The notes beneath the pieces are model-generated. The model had not been told where the DNA came from. It searched no databases and worked only from the letters and a program-made list of their open reading frames with translations. Position numbers and translations under genes: made by a program. Below, one piece after another: positions 1 to 8,006 of a stretch of 64,000 bases of DNA. Position 1 is the first letter of the stretch, and each line of letters opens with the position of its first letter. This DNA is from Novosphingobium sp. (GTDB taxonomy: Bacteria; Pseudomonadota; Alphaproteobacteria; Sphingomonadales; Sphingomonadaceae): the NCBI RefSeq assembly GCF_027486195.1, contig NZ_JAIXPP010000124.1:1-64000 (forward strand), given 5' to 3'.

Positions 1-190
1 AGATGCGCACACGAATCTCGCCGCGCGGGCCGGGGATCATCCGGTCTTCCACATGCGCCACATCCGGGCGCGGCGCCTTGGCGATCAGCGCCTCGTAATT
101 GGCGCGCAGCACGGCGGGTGCGACGCTTTCCATCGGCGGCAGGCCGGCAGAGGCATCGACGATTGCCTGAAGCTGGGGATGCAAGGCCAT
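1..190 (-). CDS. Alpha/beta hydrolase (HSL/esterase-lipase type), partial
   Basis: Only the first 63 residues are present; the gene runs off the left edge of the window. The N-terminus (MALHPQLQAIVDA, then a stretch ending PGPRGEIRVRI) has the layout of the cap region and first strand of hormone-sensitive-lipase-type esterases. The catalytic HGG and GxSxG parts would lie outside the window. The ATG at 190 follows the stop of the upstream monooxygenase gene after one base, so the two are almost certainly co-translated. The expected role is hydrolysis of the ester or lactone made by a Baeyer-Villiger enzyme. That role is inferred from context. Confidence 0.72.
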   Translation of the reverse strand, partial: MALHPQLQAIVDASAGLPPMESVAPAVLRANYEALIAKAPRPDVAHVEDRMIPGPRGEIRVRI

Positions 191-191
191 G

Positions 192-1787
192 TCAGTCTCC
201 ATTCGCTATCTGAAAGCCGGCGTATCCGCTGGCCGCGACCGCGTCGCAAATCGCCCGGTAGCGGCCGATACCGCCAACAAAGGGCATGAAAACACGTGGT
301 TTTCCCGGAATATTGGCTCCGAGATACCAGGAGTTCGCCTGCACGAAGAGCGTCGATTCCGCCGCATCGTTGACCTGCTGGACCCAGGCGTCTTCCGCTT
401 CGGGTTCAGGCTCGATCCGCGTGGCACCGGTTTGCGCCAAGTGATGGATGCACCCGGCGATCCAGTCGATGTGCTGCTCGATACCCACCACCATGTTGAC
501 GAGCACCGAGGGGCTGCCCGGGCCGGTTACGACGAACATATTGGGGAAGTCCGCAGTCATCAGCCCGAGGTAGTTGCGCGGCCCATCAGCCCATTTGGCG
601 CTCAGCGCCGCACCGCTACGCCCGCGGATATCGATCTGTGCCAGCGCACCGGTCAGCGCGTCGTAGCCTGTCGCACAGACGATCACGTCGACCGGCAAAA
701 CGGCTTCACTAGTGTGGATCGAATGCGCATCGATCATCGTGATCGGGTCGAGCTGCAGATCAACGAGCGACACGTTCGGGCGGTTGTAGGTCTCGTAGTA
801 GTCAGAGCCGACGCAAATCCGTTTCGCCCCCAGCGGATAGCCGCGTGGGCAGAGCTTCTCAGCTGTCTCGGGATCATCGACCAGTTCACGGATGCGGGCA
901 TGGACGAAATCGGCGGCTGTCTGGTTGGCGGCCAGATCGGTCATGATATCGCTGAACGCGTGGACGAAGTTGACCCCGCCCAGTTCCCACCGGCGGCGAT
1001 ACTCCGCCTCGCGCGCATCGGCGCTGACCGAAAGCGCAGGGGTCTGGCTAAAATCGTAAAGGGTGCCAACTTGCCGCGCCTGCGCGCGGTAATCAGCATA
1101 AGCCCCCTTCCAGGCCGTCTGCTTCTCATCACTCAGCGGCTGGTTGCGCGCGGGCACCACGAAATTGGGCGTGCGCTGCAGGACCACCAGCCGCTCGGCC
1201 GAACGGGCGATTTGCGGAATGGCCTGCACGCCCGACGAGCCCGTGCCGATGACTGCAACAGACTTGCCCGCAAAGTCCGCGCCGTGATGCGGCCAGGCTC
1301 CGGTGTGCAAGATCTGCCCGGCGAACGTTTCGATCCCGGGGATATCGGGCAAGCGCGAGGCCGACAGCGATCCGCTGGCCATGATGCAGAAGCGCGCAGT
1401 GACCGCATCGCCACGATCGGTTGTCACATGCCAGCGGTCCAGCGCCGCATCGAAATGCGCCGATGTAACCCTTGTACCAAAGGAAATCAGCGGCCGCAGT
1501 TCGAACCGGTCAGCCACATGATGCAGGTAGGCCAGAATCTCGCCTTGTTGCGCATAGCGCTCCGACCAGACCCATTCTTGTTGAAGCGCATCATCGAAGG
1601 AGTAGCTGTATTGCAGGCTTTCCACGTCGCAGCGCGCACCGGGATACCGGTTCCAGTGCCATACCCCGCCAACATCGTCAGCGGCCTCGAACGCTTGGAC
1701 GGCAAGGCCTTGAGCCCGCAGCTTGTGCAGCGCGTAGAGGCCAGCAAACCCCGCCCCCACGACAACAACGTCCAGTTGACGTGTCAT
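192..1787 (-). CDS. Baeyer-Villiger monooxygenase (FAD/NADPH)
   Basis: Flavoprotein that inserts one oxygen beside a ketone carbonyl, giving an ester or lactone, with NADPH and O2. It has 531 residues, the normal size for the phenylacetone/cyclohexanone monooxygenase group. Visible motifs are the FAD Rossmann motif GAGFAG at residues 11-16, WNRYPGARCD near 45-54, the family fingerprint FAGQILHTGAW (FxGxxxHxxxW) at 155-165, and the NADPH Rossmann motif GTGSSG at 181-186. The ATG at 1787 was chosen because it overlaps the upstream stop (ATGA) and puts the FAD motif at its usual position; the frame stays open further upstream but inside the neighbouring gene. An esterase-like gene follows after one base. 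The substrate is not known. Confidence 0.93.
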   Translation of the reverse strand: MTRQLDVVVVGAGFAGLYALHKLRAQGLAVQAFEAADDVGGVWHWNRYPGARCDVESLQYSYSFDDALQQEWVWSERYAQQGEILAYLHHVADRFELRPLISFGTRVTSAHFDAALDRWHVTTDRGDAVTARFCIMASGSLSASRLPDIPGIETFAGQILHTGAWPHHGADFAGKSVAVIGTGSSGVQAIPQIARSAERLVVLQRTPNFVVPARNQPLSDEKQTAWKGAYADYRAQARQVGTLYDFSQTPALSVSADAREAEYRRRWELGGVNFVHAFSDIMTDLAANQTAADFVHARIRELVDDPETAEKLCPRGYPLGAKRICVGSDYYETYNRPNVSLVDLQLDPITMIDAHSIHTSEAVLPVDVIVCATGYDALTGALAQIDIRGRSGAALSAKWADGPRNYLGLMTADFPNMFVVTGPGSPSVLVNMVVGIEQHIDWIAGCIHHLAQTGATRIEPEPEAEDAWVQQVNDAAESTLFVQANSWYLGANIPGKPRVFMPFVGGIGRYRAICDAVAASGYAGFQIANGD

Positions 1788-2941
1788 AGGCCCGGTTCCA
1801 CGCATAGCGGCGCGCGCAGCGCGGGGCGCTGGCCATTGAAGGTGGCGGGAAACAGGGTCTGCAAGGCACCATCGGCACACTGGACAAGGCCGCGTGCGCG
1901 CACCTGCTCGGAAGAGAGCGCTTCGCTCAGATCGAGCACGGGTGAGAGGCAGCAATCCGCATCGGCGAACTGCGCCGCAATCTCAGCCAGGTTTCGCCCG
2001 GCAAAGAACGCGGTGATTTCTGCGATCAGACCCGTTTGGGGCAGCGAGTCGTTCTGCCGCTCTACCCAGTCGGGCCGTTCTGCCGCCGCGCAGAAGTTCT
2101 GCCAGAACCGGGGCTCGACCGGCCCCAGCATGACATGCCGTCCGTCGGCGGTCCGGTAGAGGTTGTAGTAAGCCGCAGCCCCGTTGAGATACGTCGAGCC
2201 ACGTTTCGGCACGGTGCCGTTCGCGCCCCATTCGGCTACCTGCATCGATTGCAGCGGCATCAGGGTGTCGGCAAGGCCAAGCTCGATATGCGCCCCCTCG
2301 CCCGTCCGCTGCCGGGCATTGAGCGCGCCGAGAATGGCAATCGCCGCATAGAGCGCGCCCGCCATATCCGCGATCGGCGGGTCGAAGAACACCGGAGCAT
2401 CGCGGCCGTTGCGGTCCAGAATGCCGCTTTCCGCCAGATAGTTGCCATCATGGCCGGCCGCGTTGGCCAGCGGACCATCGGTGCCATAACCGCTGATCGA
2501 GCAATAGATCAGCGCCGGATTGCGTGCTGCCAGCGCCGCGTAGCCAAACCCGAGCCGCGCCATGACACCGGGCCGGAACCCTTCGATCAGCACATCGGCA
2601 TCGACCAGCAGGCCTTCCATCGCACTGCGCCCATCAGCGGATTTGAGATCGAGCCGTCGCAGCGATTTACCCGCATTCAGGCTGGCGTAGAACACCGGCT
2701 CTCCATCCGCGTCCCGCGGCCCCAGATCGCGCATCCCATCTCCGGCGGGGGGCTCGATCTTTATCACCTCGGCGCCCATGTCGGCCAAGATCTGGCTCGT
2801 GACCGGCCCCGAAATGTACTGCGAGAGGTCGAGAACTTTCACGCCCGACAGGAAGGAACCGACATCGCCCAAAGCGCTCACCCCAGCGGGATCAGCCCCC
2901 GCTTCTTTTAAAACATTCTGACTGGATAGAAACCATACCAA
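1784..2941 (-). CDS. CaiB/BaiF family protein, alpha-methylacyl-CoA racemase-like
   Basis: Class III CoA-transferase-fold protein of about 385 residues. It opens with LSGVKVLDLSQYISGP and ILADMGAEVIKIEPP, as the family does. The middle carries AGHDGNY and later GPVEPRFWQNF. These resemble the GHDxNY and GxxEPxFW signatures of alpha-methylacyl-CoA racemases more than those of ordinary formyl- or carnitine-CoA transferases. It could therefore epimerise a 2-methyl-branched acyl-CoA; a true CoA transferase remains possible. The start is uncertain: the longest frame begins with TTG at 2941, with no clear ribosome-binding site, and GTG at 2881 would give a more typical N-terminus. Its stop overlaps the next start by four bases. 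Confidence 0.82.
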   Translation of the reverse strand: MVWFLSSQNVLKEAGADPAGVSALGDVGSFLSGVKVLDLSQYISGPVTSQILADMGAEVIKIEPPAGDGMRDLGPRDADGEPVFYASLNAGKSLRRLDLKSADGRSAMEGLLVDADVLIEGFRPGVMARLGFGYAALAARNPALIYCSISGYGTDGPLANAAGHDGNYLAESGILDRNGRDAPVFFDPPIADMAGALYAAIAILGALNARQRTGEGAHIELGLADTLMPLQSMQVAEWGANGTVPKRGSTYLNGAAAYYNLYRTADGRHVMLGPVEPRFWQNFCAAAERPDWVERQNDSLPQTGLIAEITAFFAGRNLAEIAAQFADADCCLSPVLDLSEALSSEQVRARGLVQCADGALQTLFPATFNGQRPALRAPLCVEPGL

Positions 2942-2967
2942 CGGGTATTATGCAAGCGCGATTGCCA

Positions 2968-3714
2968 TCAGTTCGACCATCCACCGTCGATTATATGGCA
3001 CTGGCCGGTGGTGAAACGGGCAGCATCGCTGGCCAGATAGAGCGCGAGGCTGGCAATCTCGTCTGCCTGCCCAAATCGGCCGAGCGGTTGCCGCGCGGCG
3101 AAGGCAGCGCGGGTCCGGGCATAGTCTCCACTTGCCTGCATCCGCGCCTCCAGCGCAGGCGTCTCGATCGTGCCCGGACAGATCGCATTGGCGCGGATGC
3201 CTTGCGCCGCGTGATCTGCCGCGAGCGCCTTGGTCATGCCGATGATCGCCGCCTTGGTTGCGCCATAGGCAAAACGGTCGGGTACACCGCGAACCGAACT
3301 GGCAACCGACGACATGGTGATGATCGAACCGCCTCCTCGCGCGATCATCCCTGGCAGCAAGGCGCGGATCATCCGGAACATGGCCGTGACATTGAGAGCA
3401 AACGCCCCGTCCCAGTCCTCATCACTGCAATCAAGCACCGTGCCGTAGGGCACCGTGCCTGCGCATAAGAACGCAACGTCCACTGTACCCGCCGTCCGTG
3501 CAAACGCTCCGACCCCGGCGGCATCAGTCAGATCGAGGGCGAAAGGCTCGCATCCGCAGGCACTCTCAAGCGAAGCCAACGCATCCGCGTTGATATCCAC
3601 CGCCAGCACGCGCGCACCTTCGCGCGCAAAGCGTTCGGCACTGGCCCTGCCGATCCCCTGCCCGGCACCGGTGATGATCGCGGTCTTGCCATGCAAGGCG
3701 CCGGGGCCGCTCAA
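2968..3714 (-). CDS. Short-chain dehydrogenase/reductase (SDR)
   Basis: NAD(P)-dependent oxidoreductase of 248 residues, a typical classical SDR. It shows the cofactor motif TGAGQGIG near residues 16-23, a catalytic Ser in the MSSVASS region, and the catalytic YGATK. The C-terminus ends in TGQCHIIDGGWSN, as in FabG-like enzymes. It starts with TTG at 3714, overlapping the TetR stop (TTGA); a second TTG lies six codons downstream. In this operon it probably interconverts an alcohol and a ketone or a 3-hydroxyacyl-CoA. The substrate cannot be read from sequence. Confidence 0.87.
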   Translation of the reverse strand: MSGPGALHGKTAIITGAGQGIGRASAERFAREGARVLAVDINADALASLESACGCEPFALDLTDAAGVGAFARTAGTVDVAFLCAGTVPYGTVLDCSDEDWDGAFALNVTAMFRMIRALLPGMIARGGGSIITMSSVASSVRGVPDRFAYGATKAAIIGMTKALAADHAAQGIRANAICPGTIETPALEARMQASGDYARTRAAFAARQPLGRFGQADEIASLALYLASDAARFTTGQCHIIDGGWSN

Positions 3715-4391
3715 TAGGGCGATTCCAGCCCGGCCAGCACCATCTCAGCGTAGATCTTGCCGATTTCCTCGGCGCTGACGTCGCTTTCCGCCGGCCTGAA
3801 CCAGCGGTGCGTCCACCCGACAATGCCGAGCACGCCATAGGCCACAACCTTGGATGAACCAACGTTGCGGAAGGACTTGTCGGCATAGCCCTGCTCGATG
3901 ATCGCGATCACCGCATCGGACATCTGCCTGTTGAGATCGCGCATGTAGCGCGACCACTCTGAGCGCTTGTCGCTGACATTGCTGAGGTTTTCGCGAATGT
4001 AGATATACATCAGCGGGTAGTGTTCGCCGTAGGACGACATCAGCGCGATGATCAGGTCGCTGAGCTTGCGCCGCGGACGCATGTCGCTGGCCTGAATCTT
4101 CTGCGCCAGTGCCACGTTGCGCTCCACCACGGTACGCACGATCTCGTCGAAGAGCTCCTCCTTCGACGAGATATAGTAGTAGAGTGACGCCCGATCGATA
4201 TTCAATTCGGCCGCGACAGCAGTCATGCTCGCCCGCTGGAATCCCATCCGGTTGAACACCCGGATCGCCGCTTCGCCGATTTCCTTGCGGCGTTGCTGGT
4301 GCGAAACGCTGGAATCTTCGCGCGCCGCAGTGCGCCGTTTGCCGATACCGCTTTCGGAGGGTGCCATCATTGGCTTGCCGTGTTTCATCAT
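3711..4391 (-). CDS. TetR-family transcriptional regulator
   Basis: One-component repressor of 226 residues. The helix-turn-helix lies at about residues 35-80 (IGEAAIRVFNRMGFQRASM, then AAELNIDRASLYYYISSKEE), preceded by a basic tail. The C-terminal half is the ligand-binding domain, with a tail of the fatty-acid/acyl-CoA-responsive type (SSYGEHYPLMYIYIREN). The gene sits inside the catabolic operon and its stop overlaps the following SDR start, so it is probably autoregulated. Likely targets are the two 16-bp palindromes at 7888-7903 and 7959-7974. The inducer is probably a pathway acyl-CoA or the growth substrate; this is inferred. Confidence 0.9.
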   Translation of the reverse strand: MMKHGKPMMAPSESGIGKRRTAAREDSSVSHQQRRKEIGEAAIRVFNRMGFQRASMTAVAAELNIDRASLYYYISSKEELFDEIVRTVVERNVALAQKIQASDMRPRRKLSDLIIALMSSYGEHYPLMYIYIRENLSNVSDKRSEWSRYMRDLNRQMSDAVIAIIEQGYADKSFRNVGSSKVVAYGVLGIVGWTHRWFRPAESDVSAEEIGKIYAEMVLAGLESPY

Positions 4392-4437
4392 GCGCCGCCA
4401 ATTACGCGATCATGCGCGCCATTTCCAGTTGCAGGGC

Positions 4438-5208
4438 TCATCCGCGTGGCCCTCCGGCAACATAGAGCACTTGCCCGGTTACATAGCCTGACCGTTCATC
4501 GACGAAGAATGAAACCGCATGGGCAATATCCTCGGGCTGGCCGACCCTGCCAACCACCGTTCCGGCAATCGCCTGTTGCTTCATGTCCTCGAACGTCATG
4601 CCGACCCGCGCGGCCACTTCCGCCGTCATGGCGGTCTCGACAAAGCCCGGAGCAACCGCGTTTGCCGTGATCCCATAGCGACCCAGTTCGATGGCCAAGG
4701 TCTTGGTCAGTCCCTGCACACCGGCCTTGGCTGCGGCATAGTTGGCCTCGCCGAGATTCCCGAGCGCGGCCGTGCTGGAAAGGTTGACGATCCGGCCCCA
4801 GCCCGCAGCGCGCATGTGCGCTTGCACCGCACGGCTCATCAGGAAGGCGCCGCGCAAGTTGACGTTGATCACGAGGTCCCAATCCGCCAGCGACATCTTG
4901 CCGATCGTGCGGTCACGCAGAATGCCTGCGTTGTTGACCACAATCGTGGGCGGCCCGAGCGCAGCGGTCACATCAGCCACTGCCTGCTCAACAGCGGTTT
5001 CGTCCGCGACGTCCGCGCCGACCGCAAGGGCCCGTCGCCCGAGTGCCTCGATCCCGCGCACGGTTTCGCTGCAGGCCAACGCATCGAGATCGATCACGGC
5101 AATGTCATGGCCATCTGCGGCAAGGCGGAGCGCAATGCTCGCGCCAATGCCGCGCGCGGCCCCGGTGACAATTGCGACCCGCGTTTTGCTAGCGCCTGCC
5201 TCGCTCAT
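4438..5208 (-). CDS. SDR family oxidoreductase (FabG-like)
   Basis: Classical SDR of 256 residues. The cofactor motif TGAARGIG is near residues 15-22, NNAG (VVNNAGILRD) near 90, the catalytic Ser in LSSTAALGN near 145, and YAAAK near 157-161. The C-terminus (YVTGQVLYVAGGPRG) is FabG-like. Its ATG at 5208 overlaps the stop of the acyl-CoA ligase gene by four bases, and 46 bases separate it from tetR. It differs clearly from the other SDR of the operon, so the two probably serve different steps, such as alcohol oxidation and 3-hydroxyacyl-CoA oxidation. Confidence 0.88.
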   Translation of the reverse strand: MSEAGASKTRVAIVTGAARGIGASIALRLAADGHDIAVIDLDALACSETVRGIEALGRRALAVGADVADETAVEQAVADVTAALGPPTIVVNNAGILRDRTIGKMSLADWDLVINVNLRGAFLMSRAVQAHMRAAGWGRIVNLSSTAALGNLGEANYAAAKAGVQGLTKTLAIELGRYGITANAVAPGFVETAMTAEVAARVGMTFEDMKQQAIAGTVVGRVGQPEDIAHAVSFFVDERSGYVTGQVLYVAGGPRG

Positions 5209-6923
5209 GCCGCCTCCACCATGCGAGCGACGGCTTCCGCCAACATGAACTTGCGGGCGCGGCCCGATGCGGTTGTGGGAATGTCCGTTGCCTTCACAAA
5301 AAACAGGTGACGCGGTACCTTGAAGCGCGCGAGGCGTTCTCGAACGAGAGCCAGCAGCGCCTCACTCGTAATCTCTGCACCATCACATGGCACAACCAGC
5401 GCCACGCCAACTTCACCCATGCGTTCATCGGCCAAGGGCACGACATGCGCCTGCATCACATCGGGATGCGAAGTCAGTACGTCCTCCACTTCACTAGGCA
5501 GCACCTGCTCCCCCCCGCAGCGGTAGGATTCCTTGAGGCGCCCGGCCAGCGTGAGATAACCCTCGCCGTCGATCCGCCCCAGATCGCCGGTGCGAAACCA
5601 GCCCTCGGCATCGAACGCCGCCGCCGTCTCAGCCGGCTTGTTATAATACCCGCGCGTCACGCCAGGCCCCTTCGCGCGCAACTCACCTACCGCGCCGGCA
5701 GGCAGGACCGCCTCGCTGTCCGGATCGACCACCCTGTACGCGACCAGTTGGCCGCCAAGCGCCGGATCGCCGGCCACGCCCGCATCGCGCAGCCGGCCGT
5801 TGGTCTCGAGCAGCCGCTCGAACGGGTCATCGGGCCGGGTGACGGTGGAGGATGCGGTGACCTCGGTCATGCCGTAGCCGGTCGTGATCTCGGCCACGCC
5901 CAACACGCTGCCGATTTCCCTCCAGATCCGCTCGGGAGCACGGGTGCCGGAGGAAAGAACCGAGGTAAGAGAGGAGAGATCGCAAGCAGCATCCCGCGCC
6001 GCATCGATCACGGCCAGCGTCATGGTCGGCACCAGCAAGGCATCGGTGACGCGGTGCAGCGCGATGGCCTGAAGCAGATCCGCCGCTTCGAACCGCAACC
6101 GCGGAACGATTGCACCGCCGACGAACAGCACCGGCAGCATGCCCTCACCGTAGCCATAGACGTGGTACATCGGCAGCGCGAACACGATGCGCCGTGCGTC
6201 TTCGAATGCTCGCGACAAGGCACTGGCGAAGGCAGTGCGCAAGACCTGATCGTGGCTCAGCATCACGCCCTTGGGCGCCCCGGTGGTGCCAGAGGTATAG
6301 ATGATATCCGCAACAGCATCCGGGGACGAGGAAGGGAAGGCCAGCCCCTCGGGCGCGCGATGCTCCAGCGCGGCCAAGGGTGTGGCCTGGGCCCGGGCTG
6401 GCTCCGAACCCGTGGGAAACACGACGACCGTCCGCAACTTCGGAAAGGCCTGCCCGCCACCGTGCTGCTCCCAGCCAGGCATGAGCTGATCGAGCATTGC
6501 CAGGGTATCGAGGCCCCGAAAGCAGTCCATGGTCACAAGCATGACCGCATCGGATTGGGCCAGAACATAGCCCAACTCCGCCTGCCGGTTCAGGATATTG
6601 ATCGGCACGGCCACTGCCCCGACCCGCGAAATAGCGAACTTGAGCGCAACGAACTCAGGGTAGTTGGCCATGAGCAGCGCCACATGGTCACCTGGCCGTA
6701 CTCCTGCCGAAATCAGACCGGCAGCCAGCCGCAGTGACCAGTCCGCCAGCTCACGATAGGTCCAGGACCGTTCGTCCGTGATGACATACGGCCGGTCGGG
6801 AAACTCCCCTGCTGCCGAATCCAGCATGCCGTCCAGCGAGCGCGCAATACATTTCGGAAAGCGCGTCGCCAGCGCGGCTTGTCGGTCCAAAGCGGACGAC
6901 CGCAGGGCAGCCTCTGCCGTCAC
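5205..6923 (-). CDS. Acyl-CoA synthetase / AMP-dependent ligase
   Basis: ATP-dependent ligase that activates a carboxylic acid to its CoA thioester through an acyl-adenylate. It has 572 residues, within the usual range. Motifs: phosphate-binding YTSGTTGAPKG near residues 210-220, TGYGMTEV (A5-type) near 350, GWFRTGDLG near 440, and a C-terminal lid. There is no signal peptide and no membrane segment. Start and stop overlap the neighbouring genes by four bases each, so it is tightly coupled to the enoyl-CoA hydratase and the SDR. It would feed the acid released after ring or ester cleavage into CoA-dependent degradation. Chain length and acid are unknown. Confidence 0.92.
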   Translation of the reverse strand: MTAEAALRSSALDRQAALATRFPKCIARSLDGMLDSAAGEFPDRPYVITDERSWTYRELADWSLRLAAGLISAGVRPGDHVALLMANYPEFVALKFAISRVGAVAVPINILNRQAELGYVLAQSDAVMLVTMDCFRGLDTLAMLDQLMPGWEQHGGGQAFPKLRTVVVFPTGSEPARAQATPLAALEHRAPEGLAFPSSSPDAVADIIYTSGTTGAPKGVMLSHDQVLRTAFASALSRAFEDARRIVFALPMYHVYGYGEGMLPVLFVGGAIVPRLRFEAADLLQAIALHRVTDALLVPTMTLAVIDAARDAACDLSSLTSVLSSGTRAPERIWREIGSVLGVAEITTGYGMTEVTASSTVTRPDDPFERLLETNGRLRDAGVAGDPALGGQLVAYRVVDPDSEAVLPAGAVGELRAKGPGVTRGYYNKPAETAAAFDAEGWFRTGDLGRIDGEGYLTLAGRLKESYRCGGEQVLPSEVEDVLTSHPDVMQAHVVPLADERMGEVGVALVVPCDGAEITSEALLALVRERLARFKVPRHLFFVKATDIPTTASGRARKFMLAEAVARMVEAA

Positions 6924-7834
6924 GCGTCCGCAGGGCCGCGATCTCGTTCGGCCTCATAGGCCTCAAGATACGTGCGATAGGGCGCGAAAGGCGCATCGCG
7001 CATGCGCACGGCCGGGCGGACCCCGCCCTCGCGCCACACCTTGGTGAACTCTTCCATCCCCGGCCCGGCAATGCCGAGCGCATCGAGATCGTTGGCCGCA
7101 GCCATGCCGGCCTGCATGCCGGCCGCCTCGAACCAGCGGTTGGTCACTTCCTTGTGACTGTAGATCGCATCGAGCGGCACATTGGATACGCGCTTGGCAT
7201 AGGCCATCGCCACGGCTTCCAGTTCCTCGCGCGGCACAGCCCGGTTCACCAAGCCCATTTCGGCCGCTTCAACGCCGGTCATGTTGTCGCCGGTGAACAG
7301 CCACTCCTTGGTCTTGCGCATGCCGAGATGGATCGGCCACATCGCGAAGACATGAAGCTCACCCATGGCGCGTGCCTCGGGCTGGCCGAGCAAGGCATCT
7401 TCGGCGGCAAAGGCAATGTCGCACACGCCGATCAGATCGAGTGATCCGGCAACGCAGTGTCCGTGGACCACCGCGATCGTGCACTGGCGCAGGCGGAACA
7501 GGCGCATCCAGCGCTCGCGCGAGAGGTGGAACTCGCGACGCGACCAAACCGGATTACGGCGATGTGGGCGACGCTGCACTTCATTGATCGCGCTGTCGGC
7601 ATCCCAGAGGTAGGAGAACTCCTTGAGATCATAACCCGTGCCGAAATGGGCACCGTTGGCCTTGATCACCAGGACACGCGTCTCGTCGTCATGATCAAGA
7701 TCGTCCATCACCCGGTCAAGCTCATCGCGCAGCTGCACCGAAATCGCGTTGCCGGTGTGCGGCCGATTGAGGGTGACTGTCGCGATGCGATCAGCCTTTT
7801 CATAGATCAGGGTTTCAAACTGCATTGCCAGCAT
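6920..7834 (-). CDS. Enoyl-CoA hydratase/isomerase family protein
   Basis: Crotonase-fold protein of 304 residues, first gene of the leftward operon. The oxyanion-hole segments are recognisable as ANGAHFGTGYDLKE and HGHCVAGSLDLIGVCDIAFA, followed by GQPEARAMG. The usual first catalytic glutamate (GGGxEL in crotonase) reads AGSLDL here, while the second acidic position (PEA) is kept. The protein could therefore be an isomerase or hydrolase rather than a hydratase. An insert of about 30 residues rich in Arg lies between the two oxyanion segments. ATG at 7834 and ATG at 7825 are both possible starts. Confidence 0.86.
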   Translation of the reverse strand: MLAMQFETLIYEKADRIATVTLNRPHTGNAISVQLRDELDRVMDDLDHDDETRVLVIKANGAHFGTGYDLKEFSYLWDADSAINEVQRRPHRRNPVWSRREFHLSRERWMRLFRLRQCTIAVVHGHCVAGSLDLIGVCDIAFAAEDALLGQPEARAMGELHVFAMWPIHLGMRKTKEWLFTGDNMTGVEAAEMGLVNRAVPREELEAVAMAYAKRVSNVPLDAIYSHKEVTNRWFEAAGMQAGMAAANDLDALGIAGPGMEEFTKVWREGGVRPAVRMRDAPFAPYRTYLEAYEAERDRGPADA

Positions 7835-7887
7835 CCTTGGTTGTCATGTTCTCTGGTCACGATGGCTATCGCCGAGGAACGCCTTAG

Positions 7888-7903
7888 TCAACATATACGT
7901 TGA
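7888..7903. promoter_or_regulatory. Palindromic operator candidate 1 (TetR)
   Basis: TCAACATATACGTTGA is an imperfect 16-bp inverted repeat with TCAAC/GTTGA arms. It lies in the gap between two divergent catabolic genes. A second site with the same arms and spacing lies 71 bp to the right. TetR-family dimers commonly bind palindromes of this size, and a tetR gene is in the operon. Assignment to that protein is inferred. Confidence 0.62.
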
Positions 7904-7958
7904 TTTTATCCATCCGAGCCCGAAAACCGAGGCTTTAAATGCACCGAAAGCGGCTCGA

Positions 7959-7974
7959 TCAACATAAGTGTTGA
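7959..7974. promoter_or_regulatory. Palindromic operator candidate 2 (TetR)
   Basis: TCAACATAAGTGTTGA is a 16-bp inverted repeat (TCAACA/TGTTGA) sharing arms and spacing with the site at 7888-7903. The 71-bp spacing is close to seven helical turns, so two bound dimers could cover both divergent promoters. It overlaps a possible GTG start at 7968 of the rightward monooxygenase, which argues that translation really starts at the ATG at 8007. Confidence 0.62.
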
Positions 7975-8006
7975 TAGATGATCGCAGAAGAGATATCCGA
8001 TTCGCC

